In this document: one piece after another, positions 61,300-64,000 of the stretch
How positions within the stretch are numbered: position 1 is the stretch's first letter
How the letters are laid out: each line of letters opens with the position of its first letter
Source: Urechis unicinctus
Lineage: Eukaryota; Annelida; Polychaeta; Xenopneusta; Urechidae
DNA: 64,000 nucleotides
Direction of reading: 5' to 3'
NCBI GenBank assembly: GCA_034190875.2
Contig: CM067357.1
Coordinates: 15,339,327 to 15,403,326 of the forward strand
The notes under the pieces: generated by a model
Database searches by the model: none
The model's input: the letters and a program-made list of their open reading frames with translations, nothing else
What the model was told of the DNA's origin: nothing
Translations under genes and position numbers: made by a program

Positions 61300-62707
61300 T
61301 TTCTATGGGTGAATACAATTATATTGTACAGTTTCCACCTGTGATTGTGGCCAGTTCATCGAGGACTAAGTCACCAATAGTCTTTTCCACCCGATCATTT
61401 ATTGTGCGCGGATCGAATGTAACACGGCTGATGTTGGACACACTTGAATGCTTATCTATAGTAGAAGTCAAACCCACAATGTTCATGCTGTTGGTAAAGT
61501 CAGGAAGTGAATTTTCTCACCCTTCTCAGGAGGCTTGAGCATTCTTGATGTTTGGAGGTCATGCCTGTGTCTCTCTGTTCAACAAAGCTGGCCACAAAAC
61601 ACAATAAGGCAACTGTATGCTTACACAAACCACGTAGCTTAGCTCTGCATATATCTGTGTGTAGTACTTCCCATACATGATAGGGAGTACTGGTGATCGA
61701 GTTTTGTAGAACGACATGAGCATTACAAAACACTACTTGATGTTAGCGGTTATCTCATTGTAGGAATCCCTCTGACATGACTTGATTGCCAAAGACTTTT
61801 CCATTGTATCTTTGCACACTGCCCTAGGGAGGTAAGCTTGTGTTAAGCAGCCTTTGTTATAACATAACACAAAATACATATTTTCAATGCTATAATAGAT
61901 ATATGATTATGCACAAACATAAGTCTTGATTCCAAACTATAAAATAGCAGGAAAGACATAACCCACAAACAGACTTTTCATGATTTATTAAAGAGTTCAA
62001 GACCATAAAATAACTAACCGCCTTTGATATAGTCATCACTCTGGCTTGGGGTTGTGGGAGGTAACACTCGTGTGCTTCTCTGTCCCGTTCAACATGAACA
62101 CTATACAAAATCATTATCCATCAGGACATTCTAAAGCAAAAGGTGTTCCAAGCCTACAAAATGTAGCAGGCAAACCATTTCGACTCATCAGTAGCCTCCG
62201 CCCTTCCAGGGGTTTCTTCCTAAAGGGATTAGAGAAGGATTATACCAATTTAACACGAATCATATCACCAATAAACCGGCATTATATTCTGACATTTTGT
62301 ATGCTCTTAGTAAATAGATACTTCTTAGTTGATAGATACACATTAACGACATTTGATGTAGGCTTAGATGATCATATATCACTCTTCCTTCTCCTGTCGT
62401 CATCGGTTGTACCCATGTCAGAGCTTGTGTACTTGTCTGACTTCAACCACTTATTTCGTGGTTTCTTATAGTGATCTTTGTATATCAATAAAAACAATAA
62501 CATACACGATCAATTAAGTAACAGAAATCAACGTTCAATCATTTATATAACCTTAACAAAGAGTAAATGCAAATTAAATAAACGATTCTTACCATTTTCA
62601 CCAAGTGTTCTGACTGTAAACTCCGTCCAGCATGGTTCCGATGATAAACGTTTTTCAATGGCTTTGGTTAGAGCATCTCGTTTCAAAGCAGGCCAGCTGC
62701 AATCCAT
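61300..62707 (-). pseudogene. Degenerate gene with SWIM-like motif
   Basis: Several minus-strand stretches look like exons. 62707-62593 starts MDCSWPALKRDALTKAIEK and ends at a good donor (AAAATG|GTAAGA). 62464 to about 62370 starts KPRNKWLKSDKYTSSD and is rich in Lys, Arg and Asp. 61733-61500 contains AKLRGLCKHTVALLCFV, which fits the C-x-H half of a SWIM zinc finger, preceded by a single C in place of C-x-C. 61510-61300 reads protein-like in another frame. The exons do not join in phase. SWIM fingers occur in transposases and in proteins of unknown role in invertebrates. I cannot name the family, and it is probably dead. Confidence 0.3.
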
Positions 62708-62709
62708 CC

Positions 62710-63761
62710 CCTCAACCTCACTTCTTAGTCATATTGGACAGACGCAGCACTCTATCACATTTTGTTCAAAATAAGCCTCTAATTTCAAAGACATCGCCAA
62801 TACCTAAGGCGATGCCTCCCAGAAGAATTCTTGTCCCAGAATTAGTGGCAAATTTCAAAATTTTCATCAGAAAGTTTAAATGACCTTTTATAAAATCACC
62901 ATGAGGCAAGTTAGAAATAATACCAAGCATATTTGAAAGAATGGATAATACTGACGTGACATGAATATCCACTTGACATGTCAATAAACTGTCAAGGAGC
63001 AAATTAAATATATCTGGTTCAAATGAAAATATTATTGATTAATTTAAACGGCAAGAAATTATGACTTCCAAACAGAACTACGTTTACATGTTTCATGGAG
63101 AAAAAACCCAGTGGAAAATGTTTGTTCTTTCAAAATGGCGATAAATAGGGAGATATTATGCCAACAATCCCAGGTAAATATTCAGATGGACTGATGCTAT
63201 GATTAGCAACACCATGTCAAATTAGTGAGGCGAACGAGGATGATCAGGATGAGATGAGATGGAGAGAGAGTTGATGTAGGATGACAGGTGACACATGACT
63301 TCCACATAGAACAAAATCTACAAGTTACTTGAAAAATATATCAAGTATGAGATGACGCATGAAGTATGAGGTGAAAGGATTACATCCATACAGGGTGTGT
63401 GATGAAGTTGACCAGGATATTCTTATCTTTTGCTCCATATTCTTCCGTGCATCTTCATCAACATCGATTTCCCTGTTTTTTCCGATTCCGTTTATCTTTA
63501 AGGCGTCTCTAAAATAAGGTTAAGTTTATCCATACACCTTAGCGTATAGCTCACCTCTTCTTTACTCAGCGCCATGTTACTGCCAAGGTTCACATGCCTT
63601 ATGTTGTTGTCAGGTGACAGGAGTTCAACCGTGTCGCGTTGGTCAGACCACATTCATGCAACCTCACACACCTGACCGCCGCGCGGTAAACACGGCCCAC
63701 TCCAGGTGCTTCCTCCTCCGTCCTACTTCCTGTTTCTTTGTACCGCCTGTGGATGTGAAGT
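62710..63761. other. No recognised gene
   Basis: It includes a GA-rich stretch at about 63225-63300. No supported feature. Confidence 0.4.
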
Positions 63762-64000
63762 AAATAGGCCCATTTTACACCCAAACATGTCGTAAGAGGC
63801 AACTTATAGGGGGCAACCTTTTGGCCATGTGTTGCGACTCGTGTCAATGAAAATTGGGATTTATTTAGGTGGCTTAGTGGTGAGGTCCTTTTGAGGGCCA
63901 TTTCTGCAACACAGAGCTCTCTGGTCTAGATTTCACCTAGACGAGAGGTTGAAATTAGCTGGTTTAATCAATCGGCTGGAGGTGAATTGTCATAGGATAA
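63762..64000 (+). mobile_element. SINE copy cut by window end
   Basis: The body runs from ATAGGCCCATTTTACACCC through TCGTAAGAGGCAACTTATAG to the window edge. It contains TGGCTTAGTGG (63870), which resembles a Pol III A box, but no B box follows at the expected distance. Confidence 0.7.

Noticed and set aside
63867..63884. Pol III A-box-like TGGCTTAGTGG in a SINE, suggesting a tRNA-derived head
   Set aside because: No B box at the expected spacing, and other copies read TGGTTGAGTGG; not enough to call a tRNA-derived promoter.

Overview
This window is eukaryotic, most likely from an invertebrate animal and probably a lophotrochozoan such as a mollusc or brachiopod. The genes are spliced and intron-containing. 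Several non-LTR retrotransposon families, a SINE family, long tetranucleotide microsatellites and C2H2 zinc-finger, CARD and GT92 genes are present. The SINE body resembles, from memory, repeats common in mollusc genomes. No bacterial-type operons, rRNA or tRNA genes were seen. A run of exactly 100 N (19186-19285) shows that this is a scaffold.

The dominant structure is a very large inverted duplication. Bases 1-16860 (left arm, cut by the window start) reappear reverse-complemented at 43275-57633 (right arm). The arms are nearly identical: one 241-residue zinc-finger reading frame differs by one residue and a 226-residue retroelement frame by two. Both inner edges sit exactly on a GATA/TATC microsatellite (16861-17374 and 43005-43274). 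The arms differ by a few large indels: a 3.7-kb TTAA transposon only on the left, about nine extra zinc fingers only on the right, a 544-bp block only on the right, and different (TA)n lengths. This is either a real palindromic segmental duplication or two haplotypes joined head-to-head by the assembler.

The most interesting content is a pair of Kolobok-like DNA transposons with TTAA target-site duplications. Element 1 is complete at 55338-58575 and partial at 1-2308. It carries a broken THAP-domain transposase on one strand. Converging on it from the other strand is a spliced gene for a P2RX7_C-type (P2X7 'ballast', cysteine/zinc-type) domain. Element 2 (6251-9985, left arm only) has the same layout: a transposon-type N-terminal exon facing a second, independently broken P2RX7_C-like gene. 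The paired occurrence suggests that the P2RX7_C gene is a regular passenger or partner of these transposons.

The arms also hold two C2H2 zinc-finger paralogues. ZNF1 is at 4380-4979 and 51346-52683; ZNF2 is at 14735-15740 and 44410-45388. Fragments of a CR1/L2-like LINE (LINE-A) lie behind the fingers, and an RNase H-bearing LINE 3' end (LINE-B) is nested in a terminal-inverted-repeat element. A third paralogue, ZNF3 (30022-30783), lies in the spacer with paralogous flanks.

The 26-kb spacer (17375-43004) holds (CATA)n/(CA)n satellite DNA and the gap, a GT92-family glycosyltransferase with one frameshift (19545-21299), and a 1-kb TIR/MITE-like element (24946-25950). It also holds a diverged 1.2-kb-spaced direct duplication, the ZNF3 locus, BEL/Pao-like and Ty3-like retroelement scraps, and a CARD-encoding spliced gene (36420-37198) lying between two copies of a TE-rich segmental duplication. 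Many SINE copies share their 3' tail with LINE-B. Beyond the right arm (58580-64000) are more SINE/LINE fragments and a degenerate minus-strand gene with a SWIM-like motif. Most protein-like frames are broken; the best candidates for living genes are ZNF1 (right), ZNF3, the CARD gene and possibly GT92.
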